A stretch of DNA of 64,000 bases. It comes from Achromobacter xylosoxidans (GTDB lineage: Bacteria > Pseudomonadota > Gammaproteobacteria > Burkholderiales > Burkholderiaceae_B). The position numbers and the translations under genes were made by a program. The DNA is taken from assembly GCF_002192695.1 (NCBI RefSeq), contig NZ_MTLG01000112.1:124001-188000 (forward strand). The letters run 5' to 3'. The stretch's first letter is position 1. Each line of letters begins with the position of its first letter. Positions 1-7,696 of the stretch are shown here, in pieces. Under the pieces are notes generated by a model, which was not told the origin of the DNA, ran no database searches, and worked only from the letters and a program-made list of their open reading frames with translations.

Positions 1-1146
1 CGCGACGGCCTGATCGTCGGTATCCAGCGGCACCCACAGGTTCAGGCCGTCGCCGTCAGCGGCGCACGGCACGCCCTGCTCCAGCAAGGCGCCCTCCAGG
101 GCCTTGCGGCGCTGCGCGTAATCCTTGCGGGCCTGGGCCATCTGCTTGGCAACCTCGGGCCGGCCCAACGTGACCTCGACCATGTCCTGCAGCAGGTGGC
201 TGACCCAGCTGGTGCCGGAAGCCAGCCGCAAGCGCAACTGACGCGACGTCGCGGGATCGCTGGCCACCATGGCCAGCCGCACGTCGGGGCCCAGCGTCTT
301 GGAGAACGAGCGCACCAGCGCCCAGCGCTGCGCGCCGGAGGGCAGCACCGAGTGGTATTCCTTGCCCGACAGCAAGGCGTAATGATCGTCCACGATAACC
401 ATGGCATGCGGATACTTGGCCAGCACCCGCGCCAGCGCCTTCGCCCGCTTTTCGCTCAGGCTGCAGCCCGTGGGGTTGTGGGCCCGCGGCGTCAGGATCA
501 CGGCCTGCGCGCCCTTGGCCAGCGCCGCCTCCAGGGCCGCCGCCTGCATGCCTTCGGCGTCGACCGGCACGCCCAGCGCCTGCAGGCCGGCGATGCGCAG
601 CATGTTGATGCTGCTCAGGAAGCAGGGATTCTCGACCGCCACCTTGTCCCCAGCCACCAGGTGCGAGCTGAGCAGCCGCTCGATGGCGTCCACCGCGCCG
701 TGGGACAGGTTGATCTCGAAAGGCGCCGGGCAGTCCGGCGCGAACCAGGCGCGGGCATAGCTCTCCAGCCCGGCGTTGACGGTGGGCTCGCCATATAGCC
801 GCGGCTGATAGGGCCGGATGGCAAGCGCGGCGCTCAAGTCCGGCAGCCAGGCCGGATTGGGATTGCCGCTGGCCAGATCGGCCAGCGGCGAGTCCGACAA
901 CGCGCCCTCCTGTTCGCCAGGACCGGATTGGGCGCGGATGATGGTGCCCAGGCGGCCCTGCGTCAGGGCAATGCCCGCCGTCACCAGCCGCTTGTAGGCG
1001 GCGGCGACAGTATTGCGGTTGATATCCAGTTCGACCGCCAGATCCCGTACCGGCGGCAGCGCATGGCCCGGAGGCAGCTGCCCCGACTGAGCCATCGCTC
1101 GCACGCAATCGAAGATCTCCGCGGCGGTCTTTCCTTGTATTTTCAT
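1..1146 (-). CDS. ptsJ: MocR-family (PtsJ-like) transcriptional regulator, 3' end cut by window
   Basis: The gene runs off the window edge; 382 codons are visible. The N-terminus is a GntR-type winged helix (MKIQGKTAAEIFDCVR, then PPVRDLAVELDINRNTVAAA). It is followed by a fold-type I aminotransferase domain with HNPTG near the middle and the PLP-lysine segment SFSKTLGPD. This arrangement defines MocR regulators, and the N-terminus closely resembles enterobacterial PtsJ, a pyridoxine-linked regulator. The start at 1146 has AGGA about 5 nt upstream. That ribosome site overlaps an operator-like sequence (1149-1160), which suggests autoregulation. It lies downstream of and co-directional with the decarboxylase at 1274-3538, a PLP enzyme, so it may control that gene. 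Family assignment is firm; the ptsJ name and target are inferred. Confidence 0.8.
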   Translation of the reverse strand, partial: MKIQGKTAAEIFDCVRAMAQSGQLPPGHALPPVRDLAVELDINRNTVAAAYKRLVTAGIALTQGRLGTIIRAQSGPGEQEGALSDSPLADLASGNPNPAWLPDLSAALAIRPYQPRLYGEPTVNAGLESYARAWFAPDCPAPFEINLSHGAVDAIERLLSSHLVAGDKVAVENPCFLSSINMLRIAGLQALGVPVDAEGMQAAALEAALAKGAQAVILTPRAHNPTGCSLSEKRAKALARVLAKYPHAMVIVDDHYALLSGKEYHSVLPSGAQRWALVRSFSKTLGPDVRLAMVASDPATSRQLRLRLASGTSWVSHLLQDMVEVTLGRPEVAKQMAQARKDYAQRRKALEGALLEQGVPCAADGDGLNLWVPLDTDDQAVA

Positions 1147-1148
1147 AG

Positions 1149-1160
1149 AGTCCTAAGACA
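1149..1160. promoter_or_regulatory. Operator-like site at the ptsJ-like gene start
   Basis: AGTCCTAAGACA matches the perfect palindrome TGTCCTAGGACA (3678-3689) at 10 of 12 positions. It sits immediately upstream of the regulator's start codon and includes its ribosome-binding sequence. A role as an autoregulatory operator is inferred. Confidence 0.4.
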
Positions 1161-1273
1161 ATCCCGTTCCTGGCATGGACAGCGGCCGGCCCACGCCAAG
1201 TCAATGGAGGCCCCTGGCCGGGCCAACTCGCGGCGTAAGTTTGACACGGATTCCCGGTCCGCATAAAGCGGGC

Positions 1274-3538
1274 TTACCGCAAGCAATCCACGTAGTAGCG
1301 CGGGTTTCCGTCCACGTCGCGCAGTTCCACGAAGCCATGGATGTCCGTCCCGAACCCTGGGCACTCCCGATTCAGCTCGCGCGAGAACTTCAGGTAATCG
1401 ACTATGGTCCGGCTGAACACCTCGCCCGGTATCAACAAAGGTATGCCAGGGGGATAGGGTGTGATCAGGCTGGTGGTGATGCGGCCTTCCAGATGATCGA
1501 TCTCCACCCTCTCGGTGCGACGCTGGGCGATGCAGGCGTAGGCATCGCAGGGTTTCATCGCCGGCGTGACGTCGGTCAGGTACATGTCCGTGGTCAGCCG
1601 GGCGATGTCATGCCTGGCATAGGTCGCATGGACATGCTGGCACAGGTCGCGCAAACCCATGTTCTCGTAGCGAGGATGCTTGCGACAGAACTCCGGCAGG
1701 ATCCGCCACATGGGCTGATTGCGCTCGTAGTCGTCCTTGAACTGCTGCAACGCGGTCAGGAGCGAACTCCAACGGCCCTTGGTGATCCCTATCGTGAACA
1801 TGATGAAGAAGCTGTACAGGCCGGTCTTCTCGACGATCACGCCATGCTCGGCCAGGAACTTGGTGACGATGGAGGCCGGAATGCCGCTGTCCGCGAAGTT
1901 GCCATCCAGGTCCAGCCCAGGCGTCACGATGGTGGACTTGATCGGGTCCAGCATATTGAAGCCGTCCGCCAGCGCGCCGAATCCGTGCCAGGACGAATCT
2001 GCGCCGTCGGCGCGGATGATCCAGTCCTCGGGCGAGCCTATGCCCTCCGGCGCCAACGCCTGCGGACCCCAGACCTTGAACCACCAGTCGCCGTCGGCGA
2101 AATGCGTGCCGACTTCCTTCATCGCGCGGCGGAAATCCAGCGCCTCGGCGATGCTCTCCTCCACCAGCACCGTGCCTCCCGGCGGCTCCATCATGGCCGC
2201 CGCCACGTCGCAGCTGGCGATGATGGCGTACTGGGGGCTGGTACTGGTGTGCATCAGATAGGCTTCGTTGAAGAGATGCCGGTCCAGCTGCCGCGTCATG
2301 GAATCCTGCGCCAGCACGTGGCTGGCCTGGCTGATGCCGGCCAGCAGCTTGTGCGTGGATTGCGTGGAAAACACCAGCGATTCCCTGGGCCGCGCGCGCT
2401 GCTTGCCCATGCAGTGATAGGCGCCATAGAACGGATGGAACACCGCGTGCGGCATCCAGGCTTCATCGAAATGCAAGGCATCGACGTAGCCGTCCAGCGC
2501 CGCCTTGATCGTCTCGGTTTCGTAGATGATGCCGTCGTAGGTCGACTGCGTCAGCGCCATCACCCGCGGACGTACCGCATCGGCGTCCAGGTGCTGGAGC
2601 AGCGGATGGGCGCGGATCTTCCCGCGGATCGTTTCGACATCGAACTCGCTCTTCGGAATCGGCCCGATGATGCCGAAATGGTTGCGCGTGGGGCGCAGGA
2701 AGACGGGAATCGCGCCCGTCATGACGATGCTGTGCAGGATGGACTTGTGGCAGTTGCGGTCCACCAGCACCACGTCGCCCGGCGCCACCATGTGGTGCCA
2801 CACGATCTTGTTGCTGGTGCTGGTCCCGTTTGTCACGAAATAGCAGTGGTCCGCATTGAAAATGCGCGCGGCGTTGCGCTCGCTCGCGCCGATCGCGCCG
2901 TTGTGGTCCAGCAGCTGCCCCAGTTCCTCCACCGCATTGCAGACGTCCGCGCGCAGCATGTTCTCGCCGAAGAACTGATGGAACATCTGGCCCACCGGAC
3001 TCTTCAGGAACGCCACGCCGCCGGAATGCCCCGGGCAATGCCAGGAATAGGATCCGTCCTCGGCGTAGTCCAGCAACGCCTTCAGGAACGGCGGCTTGAC
3101 GCCTTCCAGGTAGGCCCGGGCCTCGCGGATCAGATGCCGCGCCACGAATTCCGGCGTGTCCTCATACATATGGATCACGCCCTGAAGTTCACGCAGGATG
3201 TCGTTCGGAATGTGCCGCGCGGTCTTGGTTTCTCCGTAGACGTAGATCGGCACGTCGGCATTGCGCCGCCGCACTTCGCTGATGAATTCCCGCAATGCCA
3301 GCAGCGCAGGCGCGATACCCTCGCCATGCGCGAGTTCCTCGTCGTCGATGGACAGGATAAAGGCGCTGGCGCGGCTTTGCTGCTGCGCGAACAGGCTGAG
3401 ATCGCCGTAGCTGGTCGTCCCCAGCACGTCGAAGCCCTCGGCCTTGATGGCCTCGGCCAATACCCGGATGCTCAGGCCGGACGTGTTTTCCGAGCGGAAG
3501 TCCTCGTCGATGATGACGATGGGAAACTGGAACTGCAT
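1274..3538 (-). CDS. Orn/Lys/Arg decarboxylase (PLP, fold type I)
   Basis: A 754-aa protein, the usual length of bacterial inducible ornithine/lysine/arginine decarboxylases. It has the N-terminal wing domain (FPIVIIDEDFRSENTSGLS), the large PLP domain with CPGHSGG near residue 190, and the Schiff-base motif STQSTHKLLAGISQAS near residue 400. The C-terminal domain ends GFGTDIHGFVEL. Such enzymes convert a basic amino acid to a polyamine or agmatine plus CO2 and often serve in acid resistance. The sequence does not settle which amino acid is used. The start at 3538 is preferred over an upstream in-frame codon at 3571 because GAGGAC lies at good spacing and the family starts here. No antiporter gene is adjacent. 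Confidence 0.88.
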   Translation of the reverse strand: MQFQFPIVIIDEDFRSENTSGLSIRVLAEAIKAEGFDVLGTTSYGDLSLFAQQQSRASAFILSIDDEELAHGEGIAPALLALREFISEVRRRNADVPIYVYGETKTARHIPNDILRELQGVIHMYEDTPEFVARHLIREARAYLEGVKPPFLKALLDYAEDGSYSWHCPGHSGGVAFLKSPVGQMFHQFFGENMLRADVCNAVEELGQLLDHNGAIGASERNAARIFNADHCYFVTNGTSTSNKIVWHHMVAPGDVVLVDRNCHKSILHSIVMTGAIPVFLRPTRNHFGIIGPIPKSEFDVETIRGKIRAHPLLQHLDADAVRPRVMALTQSTYDGIIYETETIKAALDGYVDALHFDEAWMPHAVFHPFYGAYHCMGKQRARPRESLVFSTQSTHKLLAGISQASHVLAQDSMTRQLDRHLFNEAYLMHTSTSPQYAIIASCDVAAAMMEPPGGTVLVEESIAEALDFRRAMKEVGTHFADGDWWFKVWGPQALAPEGIGSPEDWIIRADGADSSWHGFGALADGFNMLDPIKSTIVTPGLDLDGNFADSGIPASIVTKFLAEHGVIVEKTGLYSFFIMFTIGITKGRWSSLLTALQQFKDDYERNQPMWRILPEFCRKHPRYENMGLRDLCQHVHATYARHDIARLTTDMYLTDVTPAMKPCDAYACIAQRRTERVEIDHLEGRITTSLITPYPPGIPLLIPGEVFSRTIVDYLKFSRELNRECPGFGTDIHGFVELRDVDGNPRYYVDCLR

Positions 3539-3677
3539 TGCTGTCCTCGATCGAATCCGGGACGCCCCCATGGCGGCCCGGCAACAAGGACAGCCGCGTG
3601 GCCGGCGGCCACGCGAAACAGCAGTCAGTCCGCAGCGGACGCTTGCAATTTATTTTGTCCTCGATCACAATTATATA

Positions 3678-3689
3678 TGTCCTAGGACA
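3678..3689. promoter_or_regulatory. Perfect palindrome TGTCCTAGGACA, decarboxylase/tRNA intergenic operator candidate
   Basis: A 12-bp perfect dyad in the 159-bp gap between the decarboxylase (minus) and tRNA-Cys (plus). On the minus strand it directly precedes a TATAAT-like hexamer (ATATATAAT). A half-site TTGTCC at 3655-3660 lies one to two helical turns away. A close relative is at the start of the ptsJ-like gene. This suggests a regulator site controlling the decarboxylase promoter. Confidence 0.45.
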
Positions 3690-3697
3690 AAACAAAT

Positions 3698-3772
3698 GGC
3701 GCGGTGGCAGAGTGGCTATGCAGCAGGATTGCAAATCCGCGTAGGTTGGTTCGATTCCAGCCCGCGCCTCCA
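3698..3772 (+). tRNA. tRNA-Cys (GCA)
   Basis: The acceptor arms GGCGCGG (3698-3704) and CCGCGCC (3762-3768) pair perfectly. U73, a tRNA-Cys identity base, and an encoded CCA follow. The T arm is GTTGG-TTCGATT-CCAGC and the anticodon loop TTGCAAA contains GCA. The D arm shows the 13:22 purine mismatch common in tRNA-Cys. The 5' anticodon stem reads GCAGGA against TCCGC, one A more than the canonical GCGGA/TCCGC, so the gene is 75 nt with CCA instead of the usual 74. Confidence 0.9.
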
Positions 3773-3802
3773 CATTACGAAAGCGGCGGGCTTGCTCCGA
3801 GG

Positions 3803-4882
3803 TCAGACGGGTAGGGGCTCCCCCCTCAACCTGATTTGAGCAACCGTTCTTTCCCCCCGCTGCTCCAGCAGGAACTCGTGCCTGTCCGGATACCTCAGCG
3901 TCAGGCGGCGGCACAGATTCCCCAGTCCGCCCCCGCCGTTGGCGAGATCGTAGGGCGCGTGCAGCCGGCCGGGGTTTTCCACTTCGATGAGCAACTCCCC
4001 GCCCTGCAACCTCGTGCGTATGCCGATGGGGAAATGCGCATGCTCCGAACGCATGCCATGCTTGATCGCGTTTTCCACCAGCCCCTGCAGCGTCATGCGC
4101 GGCAGACTGATCTCCAGCGTGGCCGGATCGATCTGGCAATGTAGTTCAAGCTTCTTTTCAAAGCGCAACGCCTGTATGCGCACGTAGGCCTCGGCGGCCT
4201 CGATCTCCTCTTCCAGCCTGGACAGGCCGCGTCCGCGCCGGTCCAGCGAGTAGCGCAGATACTCGGCCAGGCTGCGGGTCATTTCCTCCGCGATGGCGGG
4301 ACGTTCGGCGATCTCGGCCACGATGGTGTTCAGCGAGTTGAACAGGAAATGCGGCTCGATCTGCAGCTGCAGATGCTCGAGCTCCAGTTTCAAGGAACGC
4401 GTTTCCGCCTTCATCTTGGACAGGCGCTCGGTGCGCGCGCTCAGTTCGGCCGACACGCCGAAGTAGATCAGCGTCCAGATGGAGAGCATGCCCATGTAGT
4501 AGAGAAAGCCCAGCCGGTACTGGTTGCCCGGCAGCACCCGGATCGCGCCGGGCAGGAACAGGCTGTGGATGCCGTAGGCGATCGACGCCAATAGGGCAGA
4601 TGCAGTCAGGCAGAACAGCACCGCGCTGACCAGCACCAGCAAGGGCGGGTCGCCCCTGCCCGAGCGGCGGCCGTGCAGCACGGCTGCCGCGCTGGTCAGG
4701 ACGAATGCCAGCGGCTCCAGCGCCACGGTCAGCCAGAAGGCGGCGGTGGCGTTGCCAAAAATCGCCAGCCGGATGAAGAACCCCACGATCGCAAGAAAGA
4801 GCCAGCCCAGCGTCTGCGCCCGCCAGAAACCGAGCGAGGACTCCCCGGGGCTCAAGCCCTGGCTGATCAATTTGAACTGCAT
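3803..4882 (-). CDS. LytS/YehU-type membrane sensor histidine kinase
   Basis: A 359-aa protein. Four or five hydrophobic segments in the first ~140 residues are followed by a short coiled region (KMKAETRSLKLELEHLQLQ). The His_kinase (PF06580) phosphoacceptor motif is QIEPHFLFNSLNTI near residue 180. The ATPase part carries LPRMTLQGLVENAIKHG (N box) and NGGGGLGNLCRRL (G box). ATG 4882 is chosen over GTG 4888 because GGAGGG lies 7 nt upstream of it but only 1 nt from the GTG. It diverges from the LytTR regulator at 4996 across a 113-bp promoter region, so the two probably form one two-component system. The signal sensed is unknown. Confidence 0.9.
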   Translation of the reverse strand: MQFKLISQGLSPGESSLGFWRAQTLGWLFLAIVGFFIRLAIFGNATAAFWLTVALEPLAFVLTSAAAVLHGRRSGRGDPPLLVLVSAVLFCLTASALLASIAYGIHSLFLPGAIRVLPGNQYRLGFLYYMGMLSIWTLIYFGVSAELSARTERLSKMKAETRSLKLELEHLQLQIEPHFLFNSLNTIVAEIAERPAIAEEMTRSLAEYLRYSLDRRGRGLSRLEEEIEAAEAYVRIQALRFEKKLELHCQIDPATLEISLPRMTLQGLVENAIKHGMRSEHAHFPIGIRTRLQGGELLIEVENPGRLHAPYDLANGGGGLGNLCRRLTLRYPDRHEFLLEQRGERTVAQIRLRGEPLPV

Positions 4883-4995
4883 GGACACGCCCTCCGGACC
4901 AGCAAAGGGTTCACTGGAAACTGCCTAGGCCTTATATTTACCCGCGTGCCAGACCCGACGACTATACCCGCCACATCACGGCGCCAGGGAGGAAA

Positions 4996-5682
4996 ATGCT
5001 GCGCGTGCTTGTCATAGACGATGAAGCCCCGGCGCGGCGCTACCTGCGCCGGCTGCTCGAAGCCTCGGCCGACGTCCAGGTCGCGGGCGAAGCCGCCAAC
5101 CTGGAACAGGCGCGAGCGCTGGTCCGCGAGCATCGTCCGGATGCCCTGTTCCTGGACATCGAACTGACTTGCGCCACCGGCTTCGACCTGCTGGACGAGC
5201 TGGAAGCCCCGCCCGCCGTCGTCTTCGTCACCGCGCACAGCGATTACGCCGCCCGCGCCTTCGACGTCCAGGCCGTCGATTATCTGTTGAAACCCGTACG
5301 GCCCGACCGGCTTGAACAGACGCTGGCGCGCCTGCGCCCCCGCGCCAGCGGCCACCTGACATTGCGCACGCGCAACGGCACCAAGCTCATCAAGATCCAT
5401 GAACTGACCGTGGCGCAAGCGCAAGGCGACTATGTTCTTCTTTGCAGCGCTACCCACGCCAACGAGTTGATGCACATCACCTTCAAGCGGCTGGCGGCCC
5501 AACTGCCTTGCCCGCCCTTCTGCGCCCTGTCCCGGTCGGTCATCATGAATCTGGAACATGTCTCCCATCTTTCGCAACTTCCCGGCGCGCAGACCGAGGT
5601 AGCGTTCAACAACGGCGTCGCCCCCGTCGTACTGGGCCGGGTCGCCTCGCAGCGCCTGCGGCGCGCGGTGGCGCAGCGCTGA
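4996..5682 (+). CDS. LytTR-family response regulator
   Basis: A 228-aa protein. Residues 1-120 are a receiver domain with acidic DDE at 8-10, phosphoacceptor Asp54 (LFLDIEL), Thr near 80 (FVTAHS) and Lys near 101 (LLKPVR). Residues ~130-228 are a LytTR DNA-binding domain (HELTVAQAQGDYVLL ... CALSRSVIMNLEHV). The start has GGAGGAAA just upstream. It diverges from the partner kinase. A role as an AlgR/LytR-type transcription factor phosphorylated by that kinase is well supported by family; target genes are not visible. Confidence 0.92.
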   Translation: MLRVLVIDDEAPARRYLRRLLEASADVQVAGEAANLEQARALVREHRPDALFLDIELTCATGFDLLDELEAPPAVVFVTAHSDYAARAFDVQAVDYLLKPVRPDRLEQTLARLRPRASGHLTLRTRNGTKLIKIHELTVAQAQGDYVLLCSATHANELMHITFKRLAAQLPCPPFCALSRSVIMNLEHVSHLSQLPGAQTEVAFNNGVAPVVLGRVASQRLRRAVAQR

Positions 5683-5865
5683 GTAAAGGCAGCAACGGCC
5701 TATCCCGCAATCCCTCCTGCGCAACCACAGCGGCGCGGGTCGAAATGGAGCGATTTTCGTCAGCTGCGCAAGAGAGATCACGCCATTTTCGACGAAACGT
5801 GAAATTGCCTCGACCAAATCGCGCCACAGGCGCAAGCCGCAACCGCTGCACGCAAGCGGCCCCTG
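5683..5865. other. Intergenic gap between convergent genes
   Basis: The 183-bp gap lies between the convergent LytTR gene and the sigma-54 activator. It holds small A/T-rich dyads (CGAAAT/ATTTTCG near 5740-5760 and TTTCGACGAAA near 5790). No coding region or canonical U-tract terminator was recognised. Confidence 0.4.
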
Positions 5866-7524
5866 TCACTGGCCAGGCGATCCCTTGATCTCCGCCAGCC
5901 GCTTGTACAGATAGGACCGCGATATGCCCAGCGCTTCCGCGGCCTTTTTCTTGTTGCCGTGAAAGCGCTGCAGATAATCCACGATGAGATCTGCCTCCAT
6001 GCGGTCCTTGACCTCCTTCATGGAGCCGTCGCGCGGCGCCGCAGTAGCCACGCGCACGGTATCCAGGTGGTAGGCGCCGCGCGCCTCGCCCGCCATCTCG
6101 AAATCCGCCACCCGGATCGCATCGCCGTCGCAGAAAATGGCGGCGCGCTCGATGGCGTGCTGCAACTGGCGCACATTTCCCGGCCAGGGCAGAGACTGCA
6201 GAAAGCGCAAGGCGGCTGGCTCGATCTCCTTGACCGGCAGGCCGTGGCGATCCGCGAACTGCTTCAGGAACGTGCCGGCCAGTATCGGAATATCCTCCAG
6301 GCGCTCGCGCAAGGAGGGCAGGCGCAGGGTCACGGCGCTGATGCGGTAGAACAGGTCCAGGCGGAAGGCGCCGCTATCCAGCATCTGATGGAAGTCGCGG
6401 TTGCTGGCCGAGATGAGGCGGAAGTTCGAGCGGTGCAGCGATTCGCCTCCAACACGCTGGAATGTGCCGTCCTGCAAGGTCCGCAACAGCTTCACCTGCA
6501 CTTCCAGCGGCATGTCGCCGATCTCATCCAGGAACAGCGACCCGCCGTCGGCCTGTTCGAACTTTCCAGGCCTGCCCTTGCGGTCCGCGCCCGTGAACGC
6601 GCCGCTCTCGTAGCCGAAGAGCTCGCTTTCAACCAGGGAAACAGGCAGCGCCGCCGCGTTGATGACCACCATCGGATCGCTGGCCCGCGGACCCAGCATA
6701 TGGATGGCATGCGCCACCACGTCCTTGCCCACGCCGCTCTCGCCCAACAGCAGCACGGGCACATCCAAGGGCGCGATCTTGACGATCTGTTCCTTCAGCC
6801 GCGCCACCGGCTCGCTGTCGCCGATGATCGCATCCAGACCGCGATTCGGCCGATCCATGCTGGATAGTTCACGCCTGTAGAAGTTCACCTCCTTGCGCAG
6901 CCGGGAAATCTCGGCGCTCATCTTCTGCAGCGCGTCCGGGCTCTTGAACATGACCTGGCCGATGGCGCCGACCACGCGGCGCTGGCGATCGAAGATAGGC
7001 GTGCGGCTCACGACGCGCGTGGTGCCGTGCATCTCCTGGGTCTGGCCGATCTCGGCCTTACCGCTGCGCAGCACGGTGTCGAGCCGCGTGTTCTCGATGA
7101 CCTCGCGCGCCGGACGGCCCACGCCTTCGCCGCGCGACAACTTGAAGAACTTCTCGTGCACCGGGCTCATGTAGCGCAGGGTGCCCTGGGCATCGACCAC
7201 ATTGATCGCGCCGTACGGATTGGTGATGAGATGCCGCAGGATATCGCCGGCGAAGTCGACGCTGGCCACGAACTTGAACAGCGGGTCCGCTTCGTCGTGA
7301 CGACTGACCAGGAAGCACGCCGCGTCAGGCGTGGCCACGTGCAGCACGCTGAGCGGCTCGTCCAGGTGCTCGAGCGCGAAGCAGGCAGGAATGGGCCGCA
7401 AGGCGCGAGCCGCCCAGCGCTTGGACAGGTCACGCAGCAGCCGGGAGTCGGAACCGATCCCCGAGGCAAAGCGCACTTCGCCGCTGGCGTCCAGCACCAC
7501 GACGCCGCGCATCTCGTTTTCCAT
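5866..7524 (-). CDS. Sigma-54-dependent activator 1 (PAS-AAA+-HTH8)
   Basis: A 552-aa enhancer-binding protein. The N-terminal ~100 residues resemble no domain I can name (VVVLDASGEVRFASG). A PAS domain follows at ~105-215 (GAINVVDAQGTLRYMSP). The AAA+ domain at ~245-480 has Walker A GESGVGKD, the sigma-54 contact loop ESGAFTGADRKG and Walker B GGSLFLDEIGD. A Fis-type HTH (NKKKAAEALGISRSYLYK) ends the protein. The start at 7524 was chosen by alignment with the paralogue at 22425-24098, although the reading frame is open to 7650. It diverges from the large operon at 7697. It almost certainly activates the nearby -24/-12 promoters; the PAS domain may sense an acyl-CoA or carboxylate, which is inferred. 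Confidence 0.9.
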   Translation of the reverse strand: MENEMRGVVVLDASGEVRFASGIGSDSRLLRDLSKRWAARALRPIPACFALEHLDEPLSVLHVATPDAACFLVSRHDEADPLFKFVASVDFAGDILRHLITNPYGAINVVDAQGTLRYMSPVHEKFFKLSRGEGVGRPAREVIENTRLDTVLRSGKAEIGQTQEMHGTTRVVSRTPIFDRQRRVVGAIGQVMFKSPDALQKMSAEISRLRKEVNFYRRELSSMDRPNRGLDAIIGDSEPVARLKEQIVKIAPLDVPVLLLGESGVGKDVVAHAIHMLGPRASDPMVVINAAALPVSLVESELFGYESGAFTGADRKGRPGKFEQADGGSLFLDEIGDMPLEVQVKLLRTLQDGTFQRVGGESLHRSNFRLISASNRDFHQMLDSGAFRLDLFYRISAVTLRLPSLRERLEDIPILAGTFLKQFADRHGLPVKEIEPAALRFLQSLPWPGNVRQLQHAIERAAIFCDGDAIRVADFEMAGEARGAYHLDTVRVATAAPRDGSMKEVKDRMEADLIVDYLQRFHGNKKKAAEALGISRSYLYKRLAEIKGSPGQ

Positions 7525-7563
7525 GACGCCTGTGTCTCCGAGTGATTTCGTGTTCTTGGGAAA

Positions 7564-7582
7564 GTGTTTGCGCCGAGGACAC
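7564..7582 (+). promoter_or_regulatory. Putative upstream activating element 1 (19 bp)
   Basis: GTGTTTGCGCCGAGGACAC fits the NTGY-N11-ACAC element shared by this regulon. Its centre is 72 bp from the first base of the -24/-12 promoter at 7645. Confidence 0.6.
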
Positions 7583-7644
7583 CCGCCGCTTCCGGACGTA
7601 TCCGTAGGCGTGGCCAGCCCGGCAGCGCTCCCTTTTTTATAAGA

Positions 7645-7660
7645 TGGCACGAAACTTGCT
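7645..7660 (+). promoter_or_regulatory. Sigma-54 promoter of the 7.7-19.1 kb operon
   Basis: TGGCACGAAACTTGCT matches the consensus TGGCACG-N4-TTGCW throughout. The predicted start is near 7671, giving a leader of about 26 nt before the ATG at 7697. Confidence 0.88.
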
Positions 7661-7696
7661 TGATGTCATCCACGTGACTTCCACCCTGGATGACTG

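Noticed and set aside
1175-3685. An 836-codon open frame on the plus strand opposite the decarboxylase
   Set aside because: It mirrors a well-recognised PLP enzyme, has Arg/His-rich low-complexity content typical of antisense frames in G+C-rich DNA, and shows no motif. Similar antisense frames at 7637-9748, 13010-15028 and 44211-46292 were dropped for the same reason.
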